Assembly: GCF_001411555.2 (NCBI RefSeq)
Contig: NC_049907.1
Location: 5,216,243-5,280,242, forward strand
From: Juglans regia
Taxonomy: Eukaryota > Streptophyta > Magnoliopsida > Fagales > Juglandaceae
Direction: 5' to 3'
DNA: 64,000 nt
In this document: piece by piece, positions 12,565-28,811 of the stretch
Layout of the letters: each line of letters starts with the position of its first letter
How positions within the stretch are numbered: position 1 is the stretch's first letter
Program-made: the position numbers and the translations under genes
Notes under the pieces: generated by a model
Databases searched by the model: none
What the model was told of the DNA's origin: nothing
Seen by the model: only the letters and a program-made list of their open reading frames with translations

Positions 12565-13679
12565 GCTAGATCCTTTAATCTAGCAGGAATAAATGCCTTA
12601 GATGTAGCACTATTTGATTGACAATTAAACATTTATATACTCCTACATAATGATAAAAAAAAAAAGGATAAAGTCAAGAACCAACAATGAATATATCTTT
12701 TATCTTTTCTGTGCTTAAAATTTTAAGGTATACTAAGTTTTCGAAATTGACTTTTGATATTATTGATTTTCCTAGATTTTGAGTATTCAGGTGAATCATA
12801 ATCAAATACCATAAAAAATATGAGTATATTTTTCCGAACAACAATTAATTTTAACTACGAGGCAACATTTCAAGCGTCTAAAATTCTAAATCGATCAAGG
12901 GTACATTAAAAAGCATTTAGACAGCTCCTAGTGGAGTTTAGAACTTCAGAGCAATCAATTGTGAGGACCACCATGAAAACCAGCAAGTGCTTTCCCAAAT
13001 CCCAACACCAACATATTTCCAAGATCTTTATTTTCCCAAACATATTTCCCCAACCCACTACTCAATCATTCGTGCCCACCCATTACATCACATTTGGGAA
13101 CCACTTTCCATATATTTTAATAATTGTTTGACTTTGATCCATTATGGATTGTTAGTTGGATTGGATTCTCTTAAAGTATTTGATGGGGTTGTAGAACTAT
13201 AAAGCATATACCTATACGAGTTTTGGATTTGGAATGAAATCTTCACGTAGAGGACGGAGCAACATGAGCTGCGACTTGATGGAGCTACAACATGATGGAG
13301 TTGTGACTTGCAACACTGTGGAGGTGGCGTCGTCGAAGTGTGGACAATGGTGATCGGTGAAGGGTTTTCCATTTTTTCTTGCTGAGACTCTGATGAATTC
13401 GTAAGGGGAAATGAGATAGTCAGAAAAGAAATAGTGAAAAATGAGAAAAATAGCTAAATTACTAATATACCATGGGATTCAACATATTTACAAAAAAACC
13501 ATCTTATATACAATTTTGGACCGAAACCCTCATTCTAGCTAGAATTACAAAATGTGGCCGGAATGTACCGAAACGAGCCAAAACCAATGAAATTTAACTC
13601 GATACGGAATATATAATTGCACAATTTCAATTACTGTTCCGGAACGAAAAATTCCGGTTGTTCCGACCAGAACGGAACG

Positions 13680-13916
13680 ATTTTCAAAACTTTGCTGCGA
13701 ATAGTGGTGACTATGTTCAAGTCAACCCTATTGCTGATTTTGGGCTTGCTAGGATACAAGTGGAAGAAATTTGGAGAAGGAATCAAAGTCATAAAGCCCC
13801 TACCCCCCTTCTTATACCTTACATAGCACCCACTAAACCTCACATACCCCTCCTTCCTGGCCCTAACCCTGTTATAAGGTTACCAGCACCGGTATCACTT
13901 CAACCCATAAATTGAT
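13680..13916 (+). pseudogene. Ty3/gypsy gag remnant, 3' part
   Basis: The frame from 13658 reads through the insertion border into VNPIADFGLARIQVEEIW, the segment expected to follow the gag core at 9205. A proline-rich tail follows and then a stop at 13913-13915. This continuation is the main evidence that the hAT element split a gag gene. Confidence 0.65.
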
Positions 13917-13969
13917 CATACCAATATTGAAACCCAACTTATCTCATCAAAATAACTACAACCAACCAA

Positions 13970-14554
13970 ATGCAAGAAATGAGGGAGAATAGATTGTGCT
14001 CTTATGGTGATGAGAAATACCAACTTGGGCATAGATGTAACAACCCTAAGTTTTACCTGTTGGAAGGTATGGAACTAAAAGTTGAGGAAGAGGAAGAGGA
14101 GGAAGGAGACAAACCACCACCAGAAGTTGGTTTTGGACCAGTAACTCAACAAGTTAAATTATTGTACATATCAATACATGCAATTGTAGGTGCTTCATCT
14201 CCCAAAACCATAAGATTGGAGGGGAAGTTGAACTAGCAAATTATAATTATACTTATTGATATAGGAAATACACACAACTTTATTTATTTGAATGTAGCTA
14301 GAAGTGCACGATTACCAATGGAAAAGAGTCACATAGTAGTCAAAGGGGAAACCCTCCCTTGCCAAGGTTACTATAAGACAATTTTACTCAAATTAGATAA
14401 CTATGCTTTCTTGGTTAACCTTTATCTATTAATATTGGGAGGTTGTGACATTGTGTTGATAGTAGATTGGTTGAGGAGTTTGGATACCATTCAGTGGAAT
14501 TTGACATATCTCAGCATGAAGTTCTCTCTTAGTGGACAGACATTACTGCTATAA
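13970..14554 (+). pseudogene. Ty3/gypsy gag C-terminus and aspartic protease remnant
   Basis: The 88-codon frame at 13970 holds a CxxxxxxxxxGHxC knuckle-like patch, followed by an acidic run of glutamates. After a stop at 14236, the frame at 14288 (NVARSARLPMEKSHIVVKGE, later LILGGCDIVLIVDWL) matches the retroviral-type aspartic protease region of gypsy elements. The DTG-type active site would lie in the broken stretch just upstream (IDIGNTHNF, 14256-14282), where an isoleucine-glycine replaces the usual threonine-glycine. Confidence 0.65.
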
Positions 14555-14814
14555 GGATTAAAGTCACTAGTGAGCAACTTTGATAAGGACTAGAAAATCA
14601 GTCAGTAAGGCAACCATGATAAAAGGAAAAAGAGTTTGGTTTCAACTCATGGAAGCAATCAATCCCAAGATAACTTCCAGGCAGTGTTTACTAAAGCCAC
14701 TGGGTTACCCCTACCAAGGAGCCATGATCACCATATCGAGCTTCAAGAGGCAGCTAAACCCACTTTTGTGAGACCTTACTGGTACCCTTATTGCTAGAAA
14801 GAGGAGACTGTAAA

Positions 14815-15495
14815 GCTAGTCCAAGAAATGTTGCAAGTAGGAATCATCCAACCCAGTCAAAGCTCTTATTTCTCACCTGCCTTCATCGTAAGGAAGGATG
14901 ATGGTAGCTAGCGCATGTGTGTGGACTACTAGGTTCTCAACATGGATACTATTAAAGATAAGTACCTCATTTCTAACATAGATTAGCTATTAGATGAATT
15001 ATATGTTGCTAAAATATTCTTTAATCTCGACTTACGCTCGGGTTACCATCAAATCAAGATGAAATTTAAAAATGTACTCAAAATTGCATTTTATACACAC
15101 GAGGGTCACCTTGAGTTTTTGGTAATGCCTTATGGGCTTACCAATGAACCATCAACTTTTCAAGAGCTGATGAATAAGATTTTTAGACCTCCTATTAGAA
15201 CATTTGTTATTTGATGATATTCTTGTGTATAGCTAAACATTAAGGCCCCGTTTAGATTCAGAAATGAGTTGAGATGATTTTCAATTAGTTGAATAAAATA
15301 TTTTTAGAATATTATTTTTAATATTATTATTGTTTTGAGATTTGAAAAAATTAAATTGTTTATTATATTTTGTGTAGAAATTTGAGAAAGTTGTAATGAT
15401 GAGATGTGATGAGTTGATGTGAGTTTAGAGTTCAAACGGGGCCTAAGTGATCACTTGGGACATTTAAGGGTAGTTTTGAGGACCTTACAGAATCA
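14815..15495 (+). pseudogene. Ty3/gypsy reverse transcriptase remnant
   Basis: Readable blocks in frame or one shift apart are SSYFSPAFIVRKDDGS, then MCVDY, then [18 protein letters not shown] (the RSGYHQI box), then [20 protein letters not shown], then the catalytic-strand region FDDILVYS at 15211-15234. The MITE 15244-15443 follows. The RT frame resumes with LSDHLGHLRVVLRTLQNH to about 15495. Several TAG/TAA codons interrupt it, so the gene is dead. Confidence 0.8.
15244..15443. mobile_element. Tourist-like (PIF/Harbinger) MITE with TAA target duplication
   Basis: A 200-bp element begins ggccccgttt and ends aaacggggcc, perfect 10-bp terminal inverted repeats with further imperfect pairing inward. 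TAA flanks it at 15241-15243 and 15444-15446, the 3-bp target of PIF/Harbinger elements. It has no coding capacity. It sits inside the gypsy RT remnant, and removing it with one TAA restores RT continuity. Relatives are at about 425-520, 25669-25842, 31030-31235 and 52405-52615. Confidence 0.85.
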
Positions 15496-16660
15496 TCACT
15501 CATCAGCTCATTCGGATCATGTACCTATCATTTTACACATACATGGTGACCAATACTATAGTAGAGGCAAGAAGTTATTTAGGTTGGAAGCTATATGGGT
15601 GAACCATGAAGATTGTTAAAGAATAATTGCAGAATCTTGGCGTAGAGGTCCTGTTAGTATAGATATGGAGAGGGTGATAGACAAAATTTCAGCTAGGGCT
15701 ATAAAAATAAACCGGAGAACTAGAAAATCGGCCCGAACTAGCCTAAACCGGTTGGTTCGATCTGGGACCGGTTCCTCCATTTAAAAAATCAGTCATAATC
15801 GGTTCGGTCTTGCTTTTATGTTTTCTAGGACCGGACTGGACCGGACTAGATCAGATTGATTTGCATATTTATATATTTTTAATTAATTTTTAATATTATA
15901 TATAATTTTTATAAATTATAATTATATATGAAATAATGTTATATTATAATTTATAACATAAAATTTTAATCTTAAACATGAATATTTATTTTATCATATG
16001 TTTTAAATATAAAATATATATTAATTACATTTTATGGCTTAATAAATTCTCAACATGTTTCTTTTGAGTAGAAGACCCTGACACCTGATCATGTAATTAG
16101 CCTCGCTCTTGCTTTACAAAAGAATTATAAAGATCTAAGAGGAAGGCCTAACAAGATGAACAAAAGATACTCCAGATGGGAGCCTTCACCTCAAGGGACT
16201 ATGGAGCTTAATGTGGATGAAGCAATGTTTGCTGAGCAACACAATGCTTGTGGAGGGATTATTATTATATATGATAGATGATCATTAATAATGACAACTA
16301 GCAAAATGGAGATTGAGATTAATGATCCTATTGAAGTTGAACTAATAGGAATACTTCGAGGCTTACAACTAAGTGTTCACTCAGCAATAAAAGATATGAT
16401 AGTAGAAAGTAATTCTCTAATGTTAGTGAAAGAGCTTCAACTCACAACAGATTCTATGTCTCTATTGGGCAACATTATAATTTATTAAAGATGTTAGAGA
16501 ATTGATACAGAGATTCATTAATTGTACTATTCAACATGTTGGAAGAATGAGAAATGAAGCTGCTCATAGGTTTGTAAAATTTTCTTGGAATGTAACTAAC
16601 ATTAGTGTTTGGTGAGAATCTTTCCTTGGTATTATTGCACAGGTCATCCGGGTTGATAAT
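15496..16660 (+). pseudogene. LINE (L1-type) fragments: endonuclease end and RNase H-like tail
   Basis: Bases about 15496-15692 read SDHVPIILHIHGDQYYS, then KLFRLEAIWVNHEDC, then IAESW, the C-terminal edge of an L1 endonuclease and the start of its linker. A foreign AT-rich insert follows. Bases about 16080-16660 read RWEPSPQGTMELNVDEAMF, then ACGGII, then EVELIGILRGLQLSVHS, then HVGRMRNEAAHRFVKFSW, an RVT_3-type RNase H-like domain as found at the 3' end of plant L1 elements. Stops at 16280 and 16486, and the loss of the whole RT domain, show it is dead. Confidence 0.7.
15693..16075. mobile_element. hAT-like MITE fragment inside the LINE
   Basis: It starts tagggctataaaaataaacc, a typical hAT-MITE left end, with repeated aaccggttcggt/ggaccgga words inside, followed by AT-rich DNA. 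The right end and an 8-bp duplication were not found, so it may be truncated. Confidence 0.45.
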
Positions 16661-17516
16661 TAGTTGTAAGCTATTTTTTGCAATAAACCTTTATTTTGCT
16701 ATATATAAAGAAAACAAACTTAGGGAGTAGAATGAAAATTTCTCACACAAACTCCAAACTCGACATTTACCTATTATAAAATTTATTTACAGGAGTCAAG
16801 TTAGGATTTTTGACAGGACTAGAACTTTGTACACGACATTTAGAATTGATAATTTTCACTATATTTGTGATCTCGTTACAAATCAACATGAAATTAATAA
16901 GTTTGGATTGAGAAATTTGCCCAATTGAGTTCGATTAGGATTGACTTCTATATCACACAAACTAACTTAACATGATCAGACCGAATAAAACGTCATGAAT
17001 TGACAATCTTATACTAGTGCAAAACATAGGGCGTGGAAATTGAGCAGCCCAATCAATATTGAGATTTTGGGCCTTTATAAAAATCCCCCGAAAGGTCATT
17101 CGGAGTACTAAAAAAATTCGACTTTGGACCGTCCAAGTGGAATCTGACGCTCATCCATCTCAGCTTCTATCCGTTTCTCATAATCATCGACCAATAAGAC
17201 GGCCTGAATGATTACTCCACGCGCGCTGGTGCACTGACACCATGACACTCGCCTATATCAAAATCCCACGCCGGCATTCCGCCACAGGCCAATTGATCTC
17301 CGTAATATCCAATGTGATGAGGGAAAACGACAGCGTACCACACACCTGAAAGGACAATATATCCTATCCCTTTTCCACGCGTTTCCATACAAGAGCGAGT
17401 AAGGTCTTGTTAATCTCCCCACGATTGTGCTAATGCTCCTCATAGTCTCACAAAATTCCGAAGCCAACCCATACAGCCACCTCTATAACCTTCCGTCCAA
17501 AGCTGTTCAAACTGAA

Positions 17517-17541
17517 TCTCTCTCTCTCTCTCTCTCTCTCT
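17517..17541 (+). repeat. (CT)n tract in the 14-3-3 leader
   Basis: A run of about 12 CT units ends 10 bases before the start codon at 17552. CT-rich leaders are common in plant genes and may act in transcription or translation. No such role can be shown from this sequence. Confidence 0.85.
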
Positions 17542-17551
17542 CGTTACTCCT

Positions 17552-22492
<4,941 letters not shown>

Positions 22493-23154
22493 GCAGTGGA
22501 ATATTGTGCTCCTCAAGGGAGGTGGGCTTGAATGTCATAAATTATCTGTAATCTGTGTAATGCTGATCAAATGCGTCTTCAAATGCACACCATGTACTAA
22601 TGATAAGTTGTTGTCTATCCCGTTTATTTTTTTTTTTTTTGTAATTTTATGGCTTAAACTGACTCATGATAGTTATTTTACTCTTGTTCTACTTTCATTT
22701 TCTTAATGATAGCAAATGTCTCTAGTTGTATCAACTTGAGGTGTGTGATTGACTTTATGGAAGTTAACTTCTGATACCCAGTTAAAGGATTTCCATTTCC
22801 CATACTAAAATTGTCTGTAAGAGGGTAGTTCTAAAATATGTTTCTTTACTCAAATGGTGATACTTGTTTTCTGTAAAGCTGGTGTATCCTACCTAAAAAC
22901 AGCTTAAGAGGTTTTATTGGGCTGGGCGTCACTGGGTTAAAGTTTATTTCTAGGATCCAAGACCTCATGCTGAGTATTGCAAATTCAGGTAATCATCCTG
23001 AAGTCTCTGTGCCGTATTGTAGTATTGAGGTATTGAGGTACCTGACACAAGTTTGGAAGTCAAAATGCAAGAGGCCTAGTTTAACTTCATTCTTTTGAAG
23101 ATTCTTTCTGGATCTTACTGTATTTTTTTAGAACATTTTGGATTATTGCTAGAG

Positions 23155-23339
23155 GCATTGCTGACACTTTTGTTAGCACTGTTCCTACATGTTTTGCTAT
23201 GACAGGGACATGTTTTGCTGTGAAATTTGAACCAAATATGATTCAAATTTCCCAGCAAAACATTGCCGTTATATTTCCCTACAGAATAGGTGCATATGGG
23301 AACAGTGCTAACAAAAGCTACCAAAAGTGTCAGCAATGC
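23155..23339. mobile_element. Foldback (long inverted repeat) element
   Basis: The left arm gcattgctgacacttttg followed by ttagcactgttcc is matched in reverse by ggaacagtgctaa and caaaagtgtcagcaatgc on the right. The right arm has about 10 extra bases. The inner part also pairs: tgttttgctg...gaaatttgaa with ttcaaatttcccagcaaaac. Nearly all of the 185 bp can therefore fold into one hairpin around ccaaatatga. No target duplication was clear. Transcription would give a long hairpin RNA. Confidence 0.75.
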
Positions 23340-25544
23340 ATCCACATTAACCCAAAATACCCGTTTTATGCAAATTGGTAACTTACAAAGAGGTCTTTAA
23401 AATCCCAAGGAGCGAGTCTTTTTGACTAGTGCTAAGATTTATGCTTGGATTAAATGGTTTAATTTGAGTTTTTAATCTAGTTTTTCTAACCCATTCAGTA
23501 TCCTTGTTCCCTTTTTGTTTTATTTTGTCACACCCCCTTCCAAATTGCTAGATCTTAAAAAGACTGGTTCTGCACTAGGGTGCAACCTTGAGTTATTGCT
23601 GCCCGGGCACCGGCCAGATGGCCTGAAGTGTTGGTGGCATTTGTTCTCTTCATTTGACAAGTAGTATGTATGATATACACTTTAGAACTGTTATTCTCAT
23701 AATTGCATTAATCCCATTTTTACAACTGCTTTCTGTGAGAAAAACTTCCTTTTCGAGGCAGTGGGGTCGCTTTGAAAGGCAAACAGCGAGGCTGACCGTT
23801 CATTATTTTCACTAGGAACTTGAAGCAGTTCAATTATCAAGAATGTGTAGATTATATATATGTGGTCTACTGAAATCCACTCGATTATTGATGTTATATA
23901 TAAAAAGATTCCTACAATGGTCATCTATAGTCTTCCGAACACTCAACTACTACATTCATTTTCCCTGTGAAGGCCCAGAACATTCTTTACAACCTGCAGT
24001 ATGTCAAGGTGGTATAGACATTAACAGCCCCTGCAATAAAAAACTCTTTCACAACTTTATGTGAATCGAACTTAGTTTTGTAAAATTAAAATAAAATCTT
24101 CAATGAAATGACGTGATTTCATTGGTTTGATTGTAAAATTAGTTGTAAAAAAGTTGTAGGTATATCTTGCATACTAAAAAACCCGTAGGAGCAAAACCAA
24201 CCAAGAAGGCTCGGGAGAGGTGTTGACGGGGCTGGTGCAAGGTCGATCTATATGTAGGGAGTTGTCTGCATGAGTGAGACTGGGATCAGGACACGATGCA
24301 TATTGAAGGATCATCTGACAAGAAACAAAACAACAGGCTGTACAAGAGACATCACTCGCTAACGTAGGCACCCAGCAGGAGTTGGTGCAGACTAGACTAA
24401 CTCCATTCCCACAAGCAGAGCCTTAAACTCATCCAATCACTCTACATCTTGATTATGATACACCATAGGGAAATGACTCTTGATGTCCATTTCAGTGCAA
24501 GCCGGAAACGAAGAAGGAGACATCTTTGAGATTGACAAACCCACGAGAGTGGCTTGGGTGACGATACAGTGTCCTTGCATTCATCTATGAAAGTAAATAA
24601 TAAATAAAATATAAATGAGAGCAACATACAAATTTGTGGTTTGGATAAAGCCTATGTTCATAGGGTGTTTGGAGAGCAAATTCACTATGCTTGATGATTT
24701 GTACGGTCTCTTGTGCTTTCACGTATCTCTCTGTACAATAGAGGTTGGGGATCCTCTTGCCTAGAGGAAAAAGATGATGTATCTAGAGCCTCCATGATGA
24801 AGATAAAAGAGGCCTCGAGAAGTTTGTGGTGTCTTGTAGGGAAATCCCCTTTTATTGAGGTCTCCTGAGAGTGGTTAATCTCTTGTCAGTCTTATGTCCA
24901 TATCACATTTTCCCTTTGAGTGTTTGACTTAACTTCCCTTACCTTTCACCTCTTTCAACTTTTGTCTCTTCCTTCTCTCCCTTTTATTTTTGATGATGGT
25001 CACAGAGTAAGCTGGGTCTAGTTTATTTTATTCCCAACAATCACAAATCTTCTAGAAGAGAAATGCTTGGTCTACATAAAGATATTACGAAATAAATTTA
25101 AGAACTAACATAATTTGATATTGTAGGTCAAAATGTAAAATTTTATTGTAAAATTGATTCATTATTTTATTTTATAAGTTTGCTTTGATTCTCTAGTTAG
25201 AATATTGGGCGAACATTGAATAGTTGACAATTCCATGCAATGACCAGTTTGTGATTTTATTAAATTTATTTTACCCCTTGAACCTCATTCATGGGGTCCC
25301 CAATCACAAAGGTTGGGAGTCCATCAAGAGTATCATAGCATGGGTATCAGCCCGGATCCCCCTTCATTTGTGAACGCACTTCTAATTTCTATAGACGAAA
25401 GTTGAGATGAACATGCAACCCTTCAATCGTAGCACCTTACCCCGGTGGAAACTAGATAAAAAGGGCATGGGTTGAGTTGACATGTACCCGGTTCTGACCA
25501 CAATTTGCTACTTTTCTTCTTAATTTTATAATATCCAATTTCTT

Positions 25545-26035
25545 TAGATGTTGAGTTGAGTTCAGATGAATTGAATTCTTTATGAATAGTAGTGAGTTAA
25601 GATAATAAAGTAAATTTTGTGAGATCCACTTAAGATGAATTTAGATGCATTTAGATGTTAACATGAGTGGCTTCGTTTGGTTTTTAAACCCATCTCAACC
25701 ACCATTATAACTTTTTAAAATTTCAATATAAAATATAATAAACAATTCAATTTTTTCAAATCTTAAAATAATAATAATATTAAAAAATAATATTTTATTA
25801 ATATTTTATCATTTCAACTCAATTCAACATTTAAACGTAGCCTAAATATATTTATAAGAAGTTGAAAAAGATTATGAGTCTTGCGTATAAAGAGGTGTTG
25901 AGTTGAAATTTGAAAAAAGTTGTGGGTCCGACGTGTAAAGAGATTTTGAGTTGAGATGAATTTAGTGATTTAAGAATTGTGTATTTAGATATTAAACTCA
26001 ACTAAAAATTAGACTAAAATGAGTCCAAGTTCCAA
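25545..26035. mobile_element. MITE cluster, probably one MITE inserted in another
   Basis: The inner unit runs 25669-25842 with ends ggcttcgttt and aaacgtagcc, and shares atataaaatataataaacaa and aaaataataataatattaaa with the 31-kb and 52-kb copies. The flanks (gttgagttcagatgaat... and ...agttgagatgaatttag) look like the halves of a second, related MITE. No target duplication is clear. Confidence 0.55.
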
Positions 26036-27012
26036 GCATAGCTAAGTGTTCAACAGCATTTGCCTCAATCAGAAATATAGACAGCACACTAGTAGCAATC
26101 CATCACTGGATTAAATTAAAATCACCCAGTGGTGAGAGATCTTTTGGCTTCTCATTTGTTTTTTTTTTCGCACTATATTAACTTGTTTGTTTGGTGTATT
26201 TGTTGGGGCTACTCATCCTCACTACTTGTACTTCATTTTAATTTAATAAAACTTAAAATGTGTCTCCTGAAGGAAGGTGAGGCAACTCGTTCCTAACCAT
26301 TAACACGGGACCAAGAAAATAAACACACGCTAACATATTTTATGCATGCATGTTTGTATGTGCGCAGTGGTTATCGTGGAGTCGCGCAAGGAATGGCCGA
26401 TGTGCTGGATGCTTTTGATAGCTGGACACAAACCATGAGAAAGAGAGAGAGAGAGAGGAACCATTCTCGAGAGCTCGAATCTCAAACACAAAAAAGATTA
26501 AAAAGAAAGGTCTTTGGACCACCATGCCTGCATGCAGGTCCAAGCTGGGAGACTTTGCCAATTGGTAATTAGAATTAGCTCTTAACACTGTTAAGGTAGA
26601 AAGTAAGTAAGGCTGCCATTAGAATTTCTAATTACACGTGATTTGGGATGTGCATTAAAAAAAACGCATATCATATTTGGTCTAACCAGAATTTTTTGGA
26701 CGAAACCCCCACCCCCCATTACAGATGTGCTGCTGGAAAAGGTCAACAGTCTCTACAATGAGAAAGACAGAGCATCTCTAGGACAACAAAAAAGGGTTTG
26801 GAATTTGTGTTGTTAAAGTCTTAATAAAGAGTAAAAGCATGCGTCTTTTAGATCTCAATATGTAGATTTCTTTTTATGAATGCACAAGTACTGTAGATTA
26901 GTTCTCTTGGCTACACACTTCTTCTCAATTCTTGTCACTTTACTCCATCAGAAGCTGGGATTGGCCTACTTGATCTTACTTGTTTGAACCCAGAATGGCA
27001 GAATGTATAACA

Positions 27013-27013
<1 letters not shown>

Positions 27014-27067
<54 letters not shown>
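27014..27067. repeat. (AT)n microsatellite
   Basis: About 26 AT units, ending directly at the possible Helitron terminus at 27068. Confidence 0.95.
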
Positions 27068-27068
<1 letters not shown>

Positions 27069-27096
27069 TAGCGGTGAAGTCACGTGCGAGGCATGT
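27068..27096 (-). other. Possible Helitron 3' terminus
   Basis: On the minus strand, ACATGC-CTC-GCACGT forms a 6-bp stem with one G-T-type mismatch. Ten bases later comes CTAG at 27071-27068, followed by T of the AT tract. This is the form of a Helitron 3' end inserted into an A/T target. The body would extend to higher coordinates. No 5' TC end was identified. Confidence 0.35.
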
Positions 27097-27599
27097 TTGT
27101 CCTGTATTTAATTGTTCTAAAATATAAACATATAGTATAGAAGAAGAGAATTTAATGATAAGGTCTATGCGAATAATATAGATTATTCTAATTAGAAACT
27201 ACTAATTTAAATAGTAATAAGTTTAAACAAACTATAAGTTCAAGTAAATTTGGAAGACAAACTAATTCAAATTACAGTTTGTTTTTTAAACGACTAAATA
27301 TTACATAATTGTTTTTTTTATATTATTTATATTAAATATGCAATAGCTTATAATTATTAATTTTTGACACCATGGAGTAATTCTACCAATCATTGCACAT
27401 ATACTGATGGTTAAATACATTGGGTTTGAAGTCATTAAATTTTTTTATTTTATTTTATTTTATTTTTTTATTTTTTTATTTTTTATATTCTGTTTGATTC
27501 CTAGCTATTGGAAATGAATCCATTTAAGATGAGAATGCTGGAAATTTTATTTGTTTCAAAATAGTTGACATGCAGATAATTTTTTTATATTTATTTGTC

Positions 27600-28061
27600 T
27601 ACTATGATATTGATGTTATTAGGGACATTACTGAATTTTCCATCTAGATTTATTTTCTATCTAAACATTATGTATTAATAATAAATAATGAGATGTTTTT
27701 CAACATATATTATTTGTTTGTAGTGAATTTATAATGATTTTTAATATTGATGTTATTAGAGACATTACTGATTTTTTCATCTAGAGCTATTTTTTATCTA
27801 AATATTCCTACTTACATTATATTATATATTCAGTTTTATGGAAAGAAAAAAAAATTGACTATTATTTATTAATAACAAATAATTAGATATTTTTTAACTT
27901 GTATTATTTTTTTGTATTGAATTTATAATGATTTTTACTATGATACTGATCTTATCTATAACCTCGGTGATGGGTTCATTGCATCAAGCAAATTACCTGA
28001 CTCATTCCTCATTTAAATACGATGATATAATTGGTGTGGCTCATATATAATTAAAATGCAG

Positions 28062-28099
<38 letters not shown>

Positions 28100-28745
28100 G
28101 ATTCAAACAATTGAGTCCATATTTTCTATGTAAAATATATTTATGGATTAATTGTGTTGTTGGTGATATATTTCTTCTGCATCATGATATTAAGAGTTAT
28201 TTTATTATTAAATATGTGTATAGAGGATATCATCTGCAGAATTTAAATGATAAGATTTACTCTCTTGGGCCAACATCTGTTTGATGTGTCACATTAAACT
28301 GAAAGATTTTTTTGTCTTGACCTATATATAATTAGCATTTCATTTGCAATTATTCAACTTAGGATTCTCAAGTTAAAATTCAAGATCTCGACTTTGATAT
28401 CATTTCCATTTATTTGTTAAATAAGAAGTTTTATTACATAAAACATCATAGGTATAATAAAGTCCTATACATGCTTGAATTAAACCTCTAAAGTTATTTT
28501 CTATCTAAACATTCCTACGTACATTATATTATATATATTCAGTTTTATGCAAAAAAATAAAAAATAAAAAGAAAAAGAAAGAATTGACTATGTTATTAGG
28601 AACATTACTGATTTTTTCATCTAAAATTATTTTCTATCTAAACATTCTTATGAAAAAGAAAGAATTGACTATTATTTATTAATAACAAATAATTAAATAT
28701 TTTTCAACATATATTATTTTTTTTTATTGAATTTATAATGATTTT
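27600..28745. repeat. AT-rich repeat, about three diverged copies
   Basis: The words gacattactgattttttcat and atctaaacattcctac recur at about 27625, 27756 and 28598. The words tattgaatttataatgattt and attatttattaataacaaat recur at about 27702, 27895 and 28707. The copies differ by small indels. An (AT)n run lies between them at 28062-28095. No coding content. This may be the body of the element whose end is at 27068. Confidence 0.7.
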
Positions 28746-28811
28746 TTTTTTTCCTCAGGTTCTCTCTCGGTGGCCCGAATCTTCCTCACCGTCAGTTTTG
28801 CTTCAGCCCAG

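Larger units (their letters stand above)
9206..13679 (-). mobile_element. Degenerate autonomous hAT DNA transposon inserted in gypsy gag
   Basis: Between the two gag halves lies about 4.5 kb that carries a minus-strand hAT transposase remnant. The likely ends are inverted: cgttcc at 9206 with ggaat...tttcgg words following, and ggaacg ending at 13679 preceded by ccggaacgaaaaattccgg. A clean 8-bp target duplication could not be fixed, so the borders are uncertain by about 60 bp. Inside are the minisatellite at 9337-9500 and a possible Helitron end at 9997-10026, so the element is itself composite. Confidence 0.6.
8520..15495 (+). mobile_element. Decayed Ty3/gypsy LTR retrotransposon, split by two younger insertions
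   Basis: In order on the plus strand: gag (8560-9205), continued after an insertion at about 13680-13900; a cysteine/histidine patch (CSYGDEKYQLGHRC) near 13997; an aspartic-protease-like region (14288-14554); and reverse transcriptase (about 14815-15495). The order gag-PR-RT is that of Ty3/gypsy elements. The reading frame is broken by many stops and shifts, so the element is dead. A hAT transposon interrupts gag and a MITE interrupts RT. The 3' part (RNase H, integrase, 3' LTR) is absent, replaced by LINE sequence. Confidence 0.8.
22493..26300. other. 14-3-3 3' region and gene-free spacer
   Basis: No supported coding sequence follows the 14-3-3 stop. The stretch holds the foldback element at 23155-23339, AT-rich words at 24060-24160 and 25100-25200 that recur around 48.5 kb, and the MITE cluster at 25545-26035. 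Short open frames at 24174-24627 show no family. Confidence 0.5.

Noticed and set aside
24174..24627. Minus-strand frames around a less AT-rich stretch
   Set aside because: Short, no family words, no splice structure linking them.
26342..26572. Plus-strand frame with GYRGVAQGMADVLDAFDSW after a pyrimidine-poor AG
   Set aside because: Runs into a GA repeat, overlaps an equally long minus-strand frame, and has no partner exon.
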